From an uncultured Erysipelotrichaceae bacterium (lineage in GTDB: Bacteria > Bacillota_I > Bacilli_A > Erysipelotrichales > Erysipelotrichaceae), in the NCBI GenBank assembly GCA_944326175.1, contig CALVCY010000150.1:1-26747 (forward strand): a DNA stretch of 26,747 nt. The letters run 5' to 3'. Positions 14,758 to 23,007 of the stretch are shown here, piece after piece; position 1 is the stretch's first letter, and the number at the start of each line of letters is the position of its first letter. The notes under the pieces are model-generated. The model saw nothing but the letters and a program-made list of their open reading frames with translations. It ran no database searches and was not told where the DNA came from. A program made the translations under genes and the position numbers.

Positions 14758-15179
14758 CCTGCAAATATTGGTCCAACCATAAACAAGCATAGCGGATCAG
14801 ATCGGCACAGGGCGTATAGGTTGGAAGTTGGGGGCGCTTCAAATCAGAACGGATGATGGTACGGTAACGATCGTTAAAGTCTTGAGTGAATCGACTGGTG
14901 AATCGATAAGTATTCCCTTTGCTTCTTGGCTTTCCACTTTCCATATCACCATTGCTGTGAATATATCCAAGGATCATCGTGACGGCGGAGATCACACCAC
15001 ACATGCCTTGCAATCGACCGGTTCCAGAGCCAAAACCTTCGGCAAAGCGATAGGCGATGGTGGGATCATATCCAATTAAAGGCATAAGTGGCAATGATGG
15101 ATTGGCTACAATTGTATCCTTCCATTTGATGCAGATAGACAGCTTGATCCCCATGAGATCTCATTTCATTTTGATTCAT
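14732..15179 (-). pseudogene. C_GCAxxG_C_C-type redox protein, interrupted by a frameshift
   Basis: The gene reads in two frames. From the ATG at 15179 the product is MNQNEMRSHGDQAVYLHQME, then GYNCSQSIIATYA, and reaches a stop 38 codons in. One base over, the frame continues as LIGYDPTIAYRFAEGFGSGT, then GRLQGMCGVISAVTMILG, and ends with CADLIRYACLWLDQYL. Joined, they match the layout of the C_GCAxxG_C_C family (N-terminal GYNC, FGxG, CGxxxxxxxxxG, C-terminal cysteine), a probable redox or metal-binding protein of unknown role. Removing one base from the AAA at 15078-15080 restores one frame of about 148 residues. One expected internal cysteine appears as serine (IIRSDLK), consistent with decay. 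A sequencing error is the main alternative. Confidence 0.72.
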
Positions 15180-15214
15180 AGTTTTATGGTATCACCATTC
15201 CACCATGACAGTCA

Positions 15215-15267
15215 TCGTCAAATCCACGACGAAAACGCTTTCGTCAAATCCATAAAACGTCTATAAT
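15215..15267 (+). promoter_or_regulatory. Promoter and candidate operator of murQ
   Basis: A -10 box TATAAT lies at 15262-15267. Upstream, TCGTCAAATCCA occurs twice (15215-15226 and 15241-15252), and between and into the second copy lies the inverted repeat GACGAAA...TTTCGTC (15228-15245), placed where a -35 box would be. This arrangement suggests a dimeric regulator, possibly of the sugar-phosphate responsive type often linked to murQ. The regulator is not in the window. Confidence 0.5.
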
Positions 15268-15304
15268 GGCTTTGACGCAGAAAAACGAAAGGAAAATGAT
15301 ACAT

Positions 15305-16210
15305 ATGACACAATTGAATGCACTGACAACTGAGAGTGCCAACACTGCGACTGAAAACATCGATGCTTTGGATACTTTATCCATGGTCACACTGATCAAT
15401 AAAGAAGATCAGAAGGTGGCGCTCGCCATTGAAAAGGAACTGCCTTCCATTGCCCATGCTGTGGATGAAATGGCCAAACGATTCGCCAATGGTGGTCGAA
15501 TCATTTATTGCGGCGCCGGAACGAGTGGACGTTTGGGAACTTTGGATGCTGTGGAATTGACACCAACGTATTCCGTTCCACCTACGCGTGCCTTTGGTTT
15601 GATGGCCGGAGGCGATGGCGCGATGTATAAAGCTGTAGAAGGTGCGGAAGACAGCGAAGAAATGGGTGTTGCGGACTTAAAAGCCCATAATGTGTGCGAT
15701 AAGGATATCGTGATCGGTATCGCTGCCAGTGGCCGTACACCATACACGATCGCTGCATTGCGTTATGGCAATGAAATCGGGGCGTTGACGATCTCGGTCA
15801 GCTGCAACAAAGAAGGGGAAATGAACAAAGTGGCACAAATCGCCATTGCTCCGGTGGTCGGACCAGAAGTCATTTCCGGTTCCACTCGTATGAAAGCCGG
15901 TACGGCACAGAAAATGGTGTTGAATATGTTGTCCACTGCTACCATGATCAAGTGTGGAAAAGTTTATAAAAACTACATGGTATATGTACAACCGACCAAT
16001 ATCAAACTGGTCGCCCGCAGTAAGACCATGATCCAGCGGATCACCGGTTGTGATGAAGCCACTGCCAGTGAACTGTATGAAAAAGGAAAAGCCAGTGTGG
16101 CGCATGCGGTGGTGATGTATGAAAGCCATTGCGATTATGATGCAGCAGAGAAAGCCTTGAATGAAAATGGCGGCAAAGTTCGCGATGCTATTGCTGCATT
16201 GAAACATTAA
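15305..16210 (+). CDS. murQ: N-acetylmuramic acid 6-phosphate etherase
   Basis: MurQ cleaves the lactyl ether of MurNAc-6-phosphate, giving GlcNAc-6-phosphate and lactate, in recycling or use of cell-wall sugars. The 301-residue protein has the SIS sugar-isomerase fold with GRIIYCGAGTSGRLGTLDAV, the string ELTPTYSVPP, VIGIAASGRTPYTIAAL, and SGSTRMKAGTAQKMVLNM. I start at the ATG giving MTQLNALTTESAN, 11 bases after AAAGGA; upstream in-frame ATGs at 15296 and 15266 are too close to the ribosome site or overlap the -10 box. It is a single-gene unit with its own terminator; no MurNAc transporter or murR is adjacent. Confidence 0.96.
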   Translation: MTQLNALTTESANTATENIDALDTLSMVTLINKEDQKVALAIEKELPSIAHAVDEMAKRFANGGRIIYCGAGTSGRLGTLDAVELTPTYSVPPTRAFGLMAGGDGAMYKAVEGAEDSEEMGVADLKAHNVCDKDIVIGIAASGRTPYTIAALRYGNEIGALTISVSCNKEGEMNKVAQIAIAPVVGPEVISGSTRMKAGTAQKMVLNMLSTATMIKCGKVYKNYMVYVQPTNIKLVARSKTMIQRITGCDEATASELYEKGKASVAHAVVMYESHCDYDAAEKALNENGGKVRDAIAALKH

Positions 16211-16234
16211 ACGTGGTTTGACCACTCATTTAAA

Positions 16235-16266
16235 ATCAGACCGTACGCAGTGGCGTACGGTCTGAT
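16235..16266. terminator. Bidirectional terminator between murQ and the phosphatase gene
   Basis: ATCAGACCGTACGC pairs perfectly with GCGTACGGTCTGAT around loop AGTG. GTTTAT follows on the plus strand and ATTTTAAA on the minus strand, fitting two convergent genes. Confidence 0.9.
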
Positions 16267-16288
16267 GTTTATGTGAATGAGTATTGGT

Positions 16289-17020
16289 TTAATCCAGCGA
16301 TGCGGTCAATTCATTAACGATCGTGTTTAGATCCTTTTGGTCCAAACCATGATCGAGCATCGCTTGTTTGAGATTGATCGCATCATAGTATTCCATCAAT
16401 TCAAACATATTGATCGCATCTGAACGCTGGAACCGATTTTCTTCGGTATTGTCCATCAACGGTTCCAATTCATCTTTATGGATCAAAGGGAAGGAGATCA
16501 TATAATCCGTCATGATGTCACTTTCATAACAATCGACAAGACGCAACAGCATACTGGCAATGATACCGGTGCGATCTTTGCCGAACGTACAATGAAACAA
16601 CACGGAATTTCCTTTTGACAGCGTATTGGCAATGATATGCATGATCGGAACGGTCTTATCCCATCCATGGGAGACCATGGCCATATAAAACTGCGATACG
16701 GTGTATTTGGAAAAGTCCACATGACTTTTACGTTGTTTATCATCGGCGATATTGTACCAATAAGGGATGTTGTGATAGACACAACCTTGAGGAAGCACAT
16801 AGGAATGTTCGTTTGCCTCCGTTTCACGGCGCAGGTCGATCACAGCAGTGATGTGGTTGGATTCAATAAATGAAGCGAGCGCGTCTGGATCCATGTTGGA
16901 TAATGTGTCGGAGCGAAAGATCCGTCCATAGCGGGTGATCGTGCCATGGGTGGTTTGATAACCACCAAGATCACGCAGATTGGTCATATTGGGAATGTGG
17001 AGAATACGAAACTGGTTCAT
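16289..17020 (-). CDS. Tyrosine-protein phosphatase (Y_phosphatase3 type)
   Basis: A 243-residue phosphatase with the P-loop HCTFGKDRTGIIASMLL near residue 145, the CX5R signature of tyrosine or dual-specificity phosphatases. The N-terminal string NMTNLRDLGGYQT and GRIFRSDTLSN are shared with the PF13350 family, which includes LipA and MptpB-type enzymes. There is no signal peptide, so it acts in the cytoplasm; the substrate is unknown and could be phosphoprotein, phosphoinositide or sugar phosphate. AAGGAAAGG lies upstream of the ATG. It converges with murQ and diverges from miaB. Confidence 0.9.
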   Translation of the reverse strand: MNQFRILHIPNMTNLRDLGGYQTTHGTITRYGRIFRSDTLSNMDPDALASFIESNHITAVIDLRRETEANEHSYVLPQGCVYHNIPYWYNIADDKQRKSHVDFSKYTVSQFYMAMVSHGWDKTVPIMHIIANTLSKGNSVLFHCTFGKDRTGIIASMLLRLVDCYESDIMTDYMISFPLIHKDELEPLMDNTEENRFQRSDAINMFELMEYYDAINLKQAMLDHGLDQKDLNTIVNELTASLD

Positions 17021-17131
17021 GATGCGTCTATCCTTTCCTTTTAAAAACGTGTACTATTCTAATCGAAATTAACCATGGTTACACCATGGAATCCATAATT
17101 CTTCTCTTCTAAACGCTTACACCAAGGATTG

Positions 17132-17161
17132 TGGTTGAACCATATCTAAAATTGGTAGAAT
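17132..17161 (+). promoter_or_regulatory. Probable miaB promoter overlapped by a TGGTNNNACCA palindrome
   Basis: A -10-like TAGAAT (17156-17161) ends 8 bases before the miaB ATG. A -35-like TTGAAC (17135-17140) is 15 bases upstream and lies inside the palindrome TGGTTGAACCA (17132-17142). The start site would be within 2 bases of the ATG, with no Shine-Dalgarno, so the mRNA may be leaderless. Confidence 0.45.
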
Positions 17162-17169
17162 ATATCCCT

Positions 17170-18627
17170 ATGAATAAAAAGAAAAACTATATCCTTCCGG
17201 ATCTTAAGGCAGCCCGGGTACGTACTCCGGGTGATGATGCCATTTCTCGCAGTGATTTTATTTTGGATGCATCCACTTCGCATCTTGGAGATGGACGATA
17301 TTATTTCATCCGCACTTATGGTTGTGCTGCAAACGAGCGAGACAGTGAAACATTGGCTGGGCTCTTCGAATCGATGGGTTATCGTAAAGCTGATACCATG
17401 GAAGATGCCGATGTCATCTTGTTGAATACCTGTGCCATCCGTCAAAACGCCGAGGATAAAGTCTTTGGACAATTGGGTGCCATCAAATTACTCAAGCGCA
17501 ATAACCCCGATTTGATCTTAGGTGTATGCGGTTGTATGGCACAAGAAGAAGCGACCGTGGCGATGATCTTATCCAAATACCCGCAAGTGGATCTGATTTT
17601 TGGCACACACAATATCCATCGTTTGCCCATTTTGCTACGCAATGCCTTATTGAGCAAGGAACGTACGGTGGAAGTGCTCAGTAACCAAGGTGAGGTCGTT
17701 GAAAAACTTCCGGTTCGTCGTAATGGACGGCACAAAGCGTTTGTTCATATCATGTATGGTTGCGACAAATTCTGTACCTATTGTATCGTGCCCTTTACCC
17801 GTGGCAAGCAACGTTCCCGGAAAATGGAAGATATCCTGAACGAAGTCAATCAACTCAAAGCCGATGGATACAAGGAAGTCACATTGTTGGGTCAAAACGT
17901 GAATGCTTATGGCAAGGATCTGGATGGTCAAACCACATTCTCCACCCTTTTGGAACAGGTGGCATTGACGGGTATCCCGCGCATCCGCTTTACGACTTCC
18001 CACCCGTATGATTTTGAGGATGAAATGATCACGGTGATCGCAAAGTATGATAATATAATGCCAGCGATTCATCTTCCGGTCCAATCTGGAAACAGTGACA
18101 TACTCAAACTGATGGGCAGACGTTACACGCGCGAGCATTACCTGAGTTTGGTCGATAAGATCAAAACAGCGATCCCGGACGTGACCTTTTCAACGGATAT
18201 CATCGTTGGTTTTCCAAACGAAACCCAAGCACAGTTTGAAGACACGCTATCCCTGGTTGATCGCTGCCAGTATGATCTGGCTTACACCTTTATTTATTCA
18301 CCCCGTGAAGGGACTCCAGCTGCCAAAATGGAAGATAGCGTTCCATTGAATGAAAAGCAGAACCGATTACAGCAACTCAACGAACGCATCACATATTACA
18401 GCAATCTGAACAATCAAAAATACAATGGTGCGATCGTGGAAGTACTAGTGGATGGTCCCAGCAAGAAGAATCCCAATGTATGGAGCGGGTATACGCGCCA
18501 TAACAAATTGGTCAATTTCACAGGAGAAGGGATCCAATGCGGGGATATCGTATCTGTCAAAATCACGGAAGTGAAATCCTATTCACTCGATGGTATCGCC
18601 ATCAAAAACGGAGAAACGAATGAGTAA
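17170..18627 (+). CDS. miaB: tRNA-2-methylthio-N6-dimethylallyladenosine synthase MiaB
   Basis: MiaB is the radical-SAM methylthiotransferase that converts i6A37 to ms2i6A37 in tRNAs reading UNN codons. The 485-residue protein has the N-terminal 4Fe-4S cysteines in RTYGCAANERDSE, LLNTCAIRQNAEDK and GVCGCMAQEE. The radical-SAM cluster motif is GCDKFCTYCIVPFTRGKQRS (CxxxCxxC). The C-terminal TRAM domain includes VLVDGPSKKNPNVWSGYT. The start is the ATG giving MNKKKNYILPDLK; upstream extension to 17131 would run through the promoter. No ribosome site is visible. The stop lies 8 bases inside the next gene. Confidence 0.96.
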   Translation: MNKKKNYILPDLKAARVRTPGDDAISRSDFILDASTSHLGDGRYYFIRTYGCAANERDSETLAGLFESMGYRKADTMEDADVILLNTCAIRQNAEDKVFGQLGAIKLLKRNNPDLILGVCGCMAQEEATVAMILSKYPQVDLIFGTHNIHRLPILLRNALLSKERTVEVLSNQGEVVEKLPVRRNGRHKAFVHIMYGCDKFCTYCIVPFTRGKQRSRKMEDILNEVNQLKADGYKEVTLLGQNVNAYGKDLDGQTTFSTLLEQVALTGIPRIRFTTSHPYDFEDEMITVIAKYDNIMPAIHLPVQSGNSDILKLMGRRYTREHYLSLVDKIKTAIPDVTFSTDIIVGFPNETQAQFEDTLSLVDRCQYDLAYTFIYSPREGTPAAKMEDSVPLNEKQNRLQQLNERITYYSNLNNQKYNGAIVEVLVDGPSKKNPNVWSGYTRHNKLVNFTGEGIQCGDIVSVKITEVKSYSLDGIAIKNGETNE

Positions 18628-20323
18628 TACATTAAGATTGTTTGCATTAGGTGGTCTGGATGAAGACGGCAAGAACATGTTCATCGTTGAAGACGGGGAA
18701 GATATCTTTGTCATCGAAGCTGGGCTGAAATATCCCGATTCGAGCCAATTGGGCATAGAAATGGTCATCCCCGATTTTTCCTACTTGATCGAAAATGCGT
18801 CTAGGGTACGTGCGATTTTTATCACCCATGGTCATGAAGATGTCATGGCGGCCTTGCCGCATTTATGCAAAGTGCTCAATGTACCGATCTATACCGCCGC
18901 ATTAACGGCGCAGATCCTTAAACGCCGTTTCATGCGGGAAGGGATCAAGGATCGGGACATCCATGTGATCAAGCGCAATGGTACATATAAGATCAGTAAT
19001 CATAAGATCAAGACATTCGGCGTAACTCAATCCATTGCGGATGCTTTTGGTATTGCCATCTATACCGCACAGGGATATGTGGTTTATACCAGTGAATTCA
19101 TTGTTGATTTTGATTGCCGCAGCAAAGGATTTGATTTTGATATCAATGTATTGTCGGATATTTCCAATGCCGGTGTATTGGCATTGATGGCCGAGTCGGT
19201 CGGCAGTGGTCGCAATGGACATGCATCGCCGAACCATCGGTTGACCCCCCAGATCGAAGCGGCGTTTGAAGATGCACCCAAACGGGTAGTGATCACCATG
19301 TACAATCAGAATCTGTTCCGAGTGATCGAAGTAATGGAATTGGCCCGCAAAAATAAGAAACGGGTATTTATCTATGATCCGGATCTGGAACGATTGCTTT
19401 CCGATCTGCAAAGTCTTGGCTACTATGATCTAAGCAAGGTGGATATCTGTCCGAAAGAAAAATTTTCCAATGAGTTGGAAGATATTTTGATCATTGTGGC
19501 TGGAACTGGTGATACGATTTTCAAAAAGGTCCATCGGATCGCGATCCATGAAGACCCCATCATTACATTGCGTTCGACTGATACTATCATCATTGCTTCC
19601 CCGATGGTTCCGGGAACTGAAAAAGAGGGAGCCAAGATGGAAGATGATCTGTACAAGGAAAGTGACCATGTCGTTATGGTCGATTCCAAACGGATGTTCA
19701 GCATGCATGCGGCCAGTGAAGATCTGAAAATGATGATCTCCTTATTGCGTCCAAAATACTATGTACCGGTCAAAGGGGAGTATCGTCAATTGGTATCCAA
19801 TGCATTGATCGCCTCCCAAATGGATTATTCTCCCAACAATATTTTGGTTTTGGATAATGGTCAGATCGCGACATTCGAAAACGGGATGTGTCAGAATATC
19901 AATGAACGGATCACTTTGGTGGATCAAAACATCGATGGGAATGATTCCCTGGATTCCAGTGGATTGATCTTGAAAGATCGAGAAACGCTGAGTACCGATG
20001 GTGCGATCATTTGTGGTGTATTGTTGGATTATAACAGTAAAGCGGTGATCGCTGGACCGGATGTTCAAACCAGAGGATTCATTTATCTCAAAGATGCAGA
20101 TGATATCATTGCTAAGATCAAAGAACTGTTTTTGGAATGCATCAAATCTTTGGTTGAAAGTGACAGTTATGAAAATGTCGAAGCAAGGGCACTGGCCAGA
20201 GAAAAGATCAGCAAGTTTGTGTTGAAGGAAACAGGAAAGCGTCCGATGGTGTTACCAAGTATCATCGAAATCAACGGAAAACGGTTGGCAGAACGTGGCA
20301 AAAAAGAAGAAGACAACGAGTAA
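18620..20323 (+). CDS. rnjB: RNase J2-like protein with a degraded metal site
   Basis: A 567-residue metallo-beta-lactamase/beta-CASP protein, aligning end to end with RNase J (GKNMFIVE near the start, PKYYVPVKGEYRQLV late, C-terminal GKRPMVLPSIIEI). Several metal ligands of active RNase J are changed. The HxHxDH motif reads HGHEDV (H70, H72 and D74 kept, last His is V75). The next His is Q137 (QSIADAFG), the Asp of TGDF is E159 (TSEF), and the His of HGEYR is K385. H363 appears kept. Catalysis is therefore unlikely; a partner or scaffold role, as for inactive RNase J2, is the best inference. Position just before spoIIIE also matches rnjB in Bacillus. The ATG overlaps miaB by 8 bases. Confidence 0.88.
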   Translation: MSNTLRLFALGGLDEDGKNMFIVEDGEDIFVIEAGLKYPDSSQLGIEMVIPDFSYLIENASRVRAIFITHGHEDVMAALPHLCKVLNVPIYTAALTAQILKRRFMREGIKDRDIHVIKRNGTYKISNHKIKTFGVTQSIADAFGIAIYTAQGYVVYTSEFIVDFDCRSKGFDFDINVLSDISNAGVLALMAESVGSGRNGHASPNHRLTPQIEAAFEDAPKRVVITMYNQNLFRVIEVMELARKNKKRVFIYDPDLERLLSDLQSLGYYDLSKVDICPKEKFSNELEDILIIVAGTGDTIFKKVHRIAIHEDPIITLRSTDTIIIASPMVPGTEKEGAKMEDDLYKESDHVVMVDSKRMFSMHAASEDLKMMISLLRPKYYVPVKGEYRQLVSNALIASQMDYSPNNILVLDNGQIATFENGMCQNINERITLVDQNIDGNDSLDSSGLILKDRETLSTDGAIICGVLLDYNSKAVIAGPDVQTRGFIYLKDADDIIAKIKELFLECIKSLVESDSYENVEARALAREKISKFVLKETGKRPMVLPSIIEINGKRLAERGKKEEDNE

Positions 20324-22952
20324 ATATGGTTCAACCAATAGCAAGCCGGTGGGGAAAACACCGGCTTGCTGGATTCTCCCTTTGATTGGTTTAGCCATTG
20401 GATGCATCATCTGCATCCATTCCGGCCTGGTGGGTACTATGCTTTCCCAGGCTTTTCGTGTTTTACTAGGCAATTACTATCTGGTTTTGATCATCCTGAT
20501 GATGATATTATGCCTAATCAATCTATGGATGCCCATTCGAGGTATGGGGTCGTTCAGCAGTGTCATGGCGATTTTTTTTGTGGTATTGACCCTGGAACTA
20601 TCCTTTTGCATCGACATGGATCCTTCATTGGATGCCAAAGCGGTATTGGATATCGGGTTTGGTCATATCGCTTCCGTGTATGATGGATCATTCAATGGCT
20701 ATGGCGGAATGATCGGTTGTGCGCTTTATGCGTTGAATCTGACATTGTTCGGTCGTCAGGGTATGGTCATTTTGATTTTACTTTTGGCCTCGATTTCCAT
20801 CATCTTTTTTATCGTGTCTTTCTATTGGCGTGCGTTTTTTGCCAAAGTAAAAGATTTTCTGACATTGCCGAGTCGTTTGATCAGTATCGAAGCAGATGAC
20901 GATGCGTCGGAAGCGCAAGATCAGGACAATGTTGAATATAAGCGTGCGAAAGATTCGGATGGTGGTAGCAAGCAAATTGATGGAGAGGATCCAACTGGAA
21001 TCGATACGATGGATCCATCTTCTCAACAAGGTTCACTTTCACCCTTGAAACGGGCGGTGCGTTATCTTTCCGATACCCCTTCGACCCCAAAACCGTCCAC
21101 ATCTTTGTTTATTGATGCCAATGACCAACCGGTTGATATGCGCGTTGGTGTGATCAACGATGATGAAACGGCGATGGTGGACACCGATGATCAACATTTG
21201 GATGATGGTTTAACCATATTAACGGATCGGGAATCGATCCAGACGGATCAACCTGTCACTTCCAAACGTTCGATCTTTATCAACGCCGATGAACTGATGG
21301 ATCCAGACCCATTTGGATCCATGCCAGCGACAACGCAATCGCAGGAAGAGATCGAAGAGCAAAAAGACGCTGATGAATCCATTCCAACTCAGGATACAGA
21401 CGGCAAATCCGCCTTAAACGACGAGTTGCCGATCTCCAATAATTCATTGCATGCCACCATCGCTCGCTTGGCCAGTGAAAAAAGAGCCAAGGCGGAAGAT
21501 GTGGTCAAACCACCCAGTGACGGGCCGTATAAAATCCCACCGACTACCCTATTGTCCCCGATTTCTGCCGCTAAGAGTTCCGCTGTCAATGCACAAGCGG
21601 CAAAAATCAAGGGCAATCAATTGATCGAGGTGCTCCAGACGTTTGGTATTCCCAGTACGTTGGTCGCCACCCACATCGGTCCGGCAGTCACCAAATTTGA
21701 AGTGCGCCCACAAGCCAGTATCAAGGTCTCGAGAATTTCCAATTTGGCCGATAATATCAAAATGGAATTGCAAGCACGTCAATTACGCATCGAAGCCCCC
21801 ATTCCTGGCCATAATGCCGTTGGTGTGGAAATCCCGAATCAGGAAAGCACGATGGTACGCATGAAGGAAGTCATCATTTCGGATACGATGCGCAAGGATA
21901 AAAGTCCGATGTTGTTTGCATTGGGTAAAAACCTGTTTGGCGAACCGGTCAGTGTCCGTTTGGACAAAATGCCTCATTTGTTGATCGCCGGGGCTACCGG
22001 CAGTGGGAAAAGCGTATGCATGAATGCGATCATCACATCCTTTTTGCTACGCACGCATCCGGATGATGTCAAATTATTGCTGGTCGATCCCAAAAAGGTG
22101 GAATTTACCCCATACCATGACATCCCCCATTTGATCGGTCCAGTCATCAATGACCCATCCCAAGCCAATGTTGCATTGAAGGCGATCGTGAAAGAGATGG
22201 ATGATCGTTATAATCTGTTCTCATTGGTCGGTGTACGCAAGATCGATGATTACAATACGTATGTCACGACTCATAAAGACAGTCAGTTGACCAAATTGCC
22301 TTATATCGTCGTTATCATCGATGAGTTGGCCGATTTGATGGTCGTGGCTGGTAAAGAAGTGGAAGCCAGTATCCAACGCATCACCCAGCTGGCGCGAGCT
22401 GCCGGGATCCATCTGATCGTGGCCACCCAACGCCCATCTACCGATGTCATTACTGGCATCATCAAAGCCAATATCCCATCTCGTATCGCCTTTGCCGTAT
22501 CCAGTGCGATCGATTCACGGACCATTCTTGATCATGCGGGTGCCGAGCGGCTTTTGGGCAATGGGGATATGCTGTATATGCCCATTGGTGAACAAACCCC
22601 ATTGCGAGTGCAAGGTGTTTATGTTTCCGATGATGAAGTCAACGCCATCACCGATTATGCCAAGCGACAGCGCTCTCCCCGTTATGCGGATACGTTTGTT
22701 CGCTTGGAAGGGGTGGAAGGTAATGAAGAAACGGCTGTTTCCACTATTGAAGCCGATCCGTTGTATATGGAATGTCGCCAATATGTCATTCAAACACAAA
22801 AAGCTTCGACATCGTTGCTGCAACGTCGTTTCCAAATCGGTTATAACCGTGCGGCACGCATCATTGAAGCGTTGGAAGAAAATGGCATTATCGGTCCGGC
22901 CCAGGGCAGTAAACCAAGAGAAGTTTTGGTATCCAACGATGATAATGCATGA
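20295..22952 (+). CDS. ftsK: DNA translocase FtsK/SpoIIIE
   Basis: FtsK/SpoIIIE pumps chromosomal DNA through the closing septum. The 885-residue protein starts at a GTG (MAKKKKTTSKYGSTN), 29 bases inside the RNase J-like gene; no later start precedes the first membrane span. About four spans fill residues 25-175. An acidic, low-complexity linker (roughly 195-400) leads to the motor: Walker A GATGSGKSVCMNA near residue 570, Walker B YIVVIIDELADLMVV near 672, and ATQRPSTDVITG. The C-terminal winged-helix gamma domain (STSLLQRRFQIGYNRAARII) reads orienting DNA sequences. Whether it acts in division or sporulation cannot be told from sequence. Confidence 0.96.
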   Translation: MAKKKKTTSKYGSTNSKPVGKTPACWILPLIGLAIGCIICIHSGLVGTMLSQAFRVLLGNYYLVLIILMMILCLINLWMPIRGMGSFSSVMAIFFVVLTLELSFCIDMDPSLDAKAVLDIGFGHIASVYDGSFNGYGGMIGCALYALNLTLFGRQGMVILILLLASISIIFFIVSFYWRAFFAKVKDFLTLPSRLISIEADDDASEAQDQDNVEYKRAKDSDGGSKQIDGEDPTGIDTMDPSSQQGSLSPLKRAVRYLSDTPSTPKPSTSLFIDANDQPVDMRVGVINDDETAMVDTDDQHLDDGLTILTDRESIQTDQPVTSKRSIFINADELMDPDPFGSMPATTQSQEEIEEQKDADESIPTQDTDGKSALNDELPISNNSLHATIARLASEKRAKAEDVVKPPSDGPYKIPPTTLLSPISAAKSSAVNAQAAKIKGNQLIEVLQTFGIPSTLVATHIGPAVTKFEVRPQASIKVSRISNLADNIKMELQARQLRIEAPIPGHNAVGVEIPNQESTMVRMKEVIISDTMRKDKSPMLFALGKNLFGEPVSVRLDKMPHLLIAGATGSGKSVCMNAIITSFLLRTHPDDVKLLLVDPKKVEFTPYHDIPHLIGPVINDPSQANVALKAIVKEMDDRYNLFSLVGVRKIDDYNTYVTTHKDSQLTKLPYIVVIIDELADLMVVAGKEVEASIQRITQLARAAGIHLIVATQRPSTDVITGIIKANIPSRIAFAVSSAIDSRTILDHAGAERLLGNGDMLYMPIGEQTPLRVQGVYVSDDEVNAITDYAKRQRSPRYADTFVRLEGVEGNEETAVSTIEADPLYMECRQYVIQTQKASTSLLQRRFQIGYNRAARIIEALEENGIIGPAQGSKPREVLVSNDDNA

Positions 22953-22967
22953 TTTGCTTGACATCAT

Positions 22968-22976
22968 GCTATAATC
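22968..22976 (+). promoter_or_regulatory. Extended -10 promoter of sepF
   Basis: TGCTATAAT is a perfect extended -10 element, 31 bases before the sepF ATG. It lies just after the ftsK stop, so sepF has its own promoter. No good -35 box stands at the usual distance, as expected for extended -10 promoters. Confidence 0.65.
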
Positions 22977-23007
22977 AATGGCGTTGAGCCAGTTTGAAGG
23001 AGGAACT

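Noticed and set aside
15065..15085. Programmed +1 frameshift like that of prfB
   Set aside because: No CTTTGA-type slippery stop or upstream Shine-Dalgarno-like stimulator is visible at the junction, so decay or a sequence error is simpler.
14732..15154. Intact 140-residue protein starting MGIKLSICIK on the minus strand
   Set aside because: Its N-terminus is not family-like, while the other frame upstream carries the GYNC motif. The true start is at 15179 with a frameshift between.
15266..15304. Upstream in-frame ATG at 15266 as murQ start
   Set aside because: That ATG overlaps the TATAAT box (15262-15267), so it would not be on the transcript; the ATG at 15305 has a ribosome site and a family-like N-terminus.
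22959..22976. TTGACA followed by TATAAT before sepF, read as a consensus promoter
   Set aside because: The two boxes are only 6 bases apart, not 16-18, so they cannot act as a -35/-10 pair. The extended -10 (TGCTATAAT) is the better explanation.
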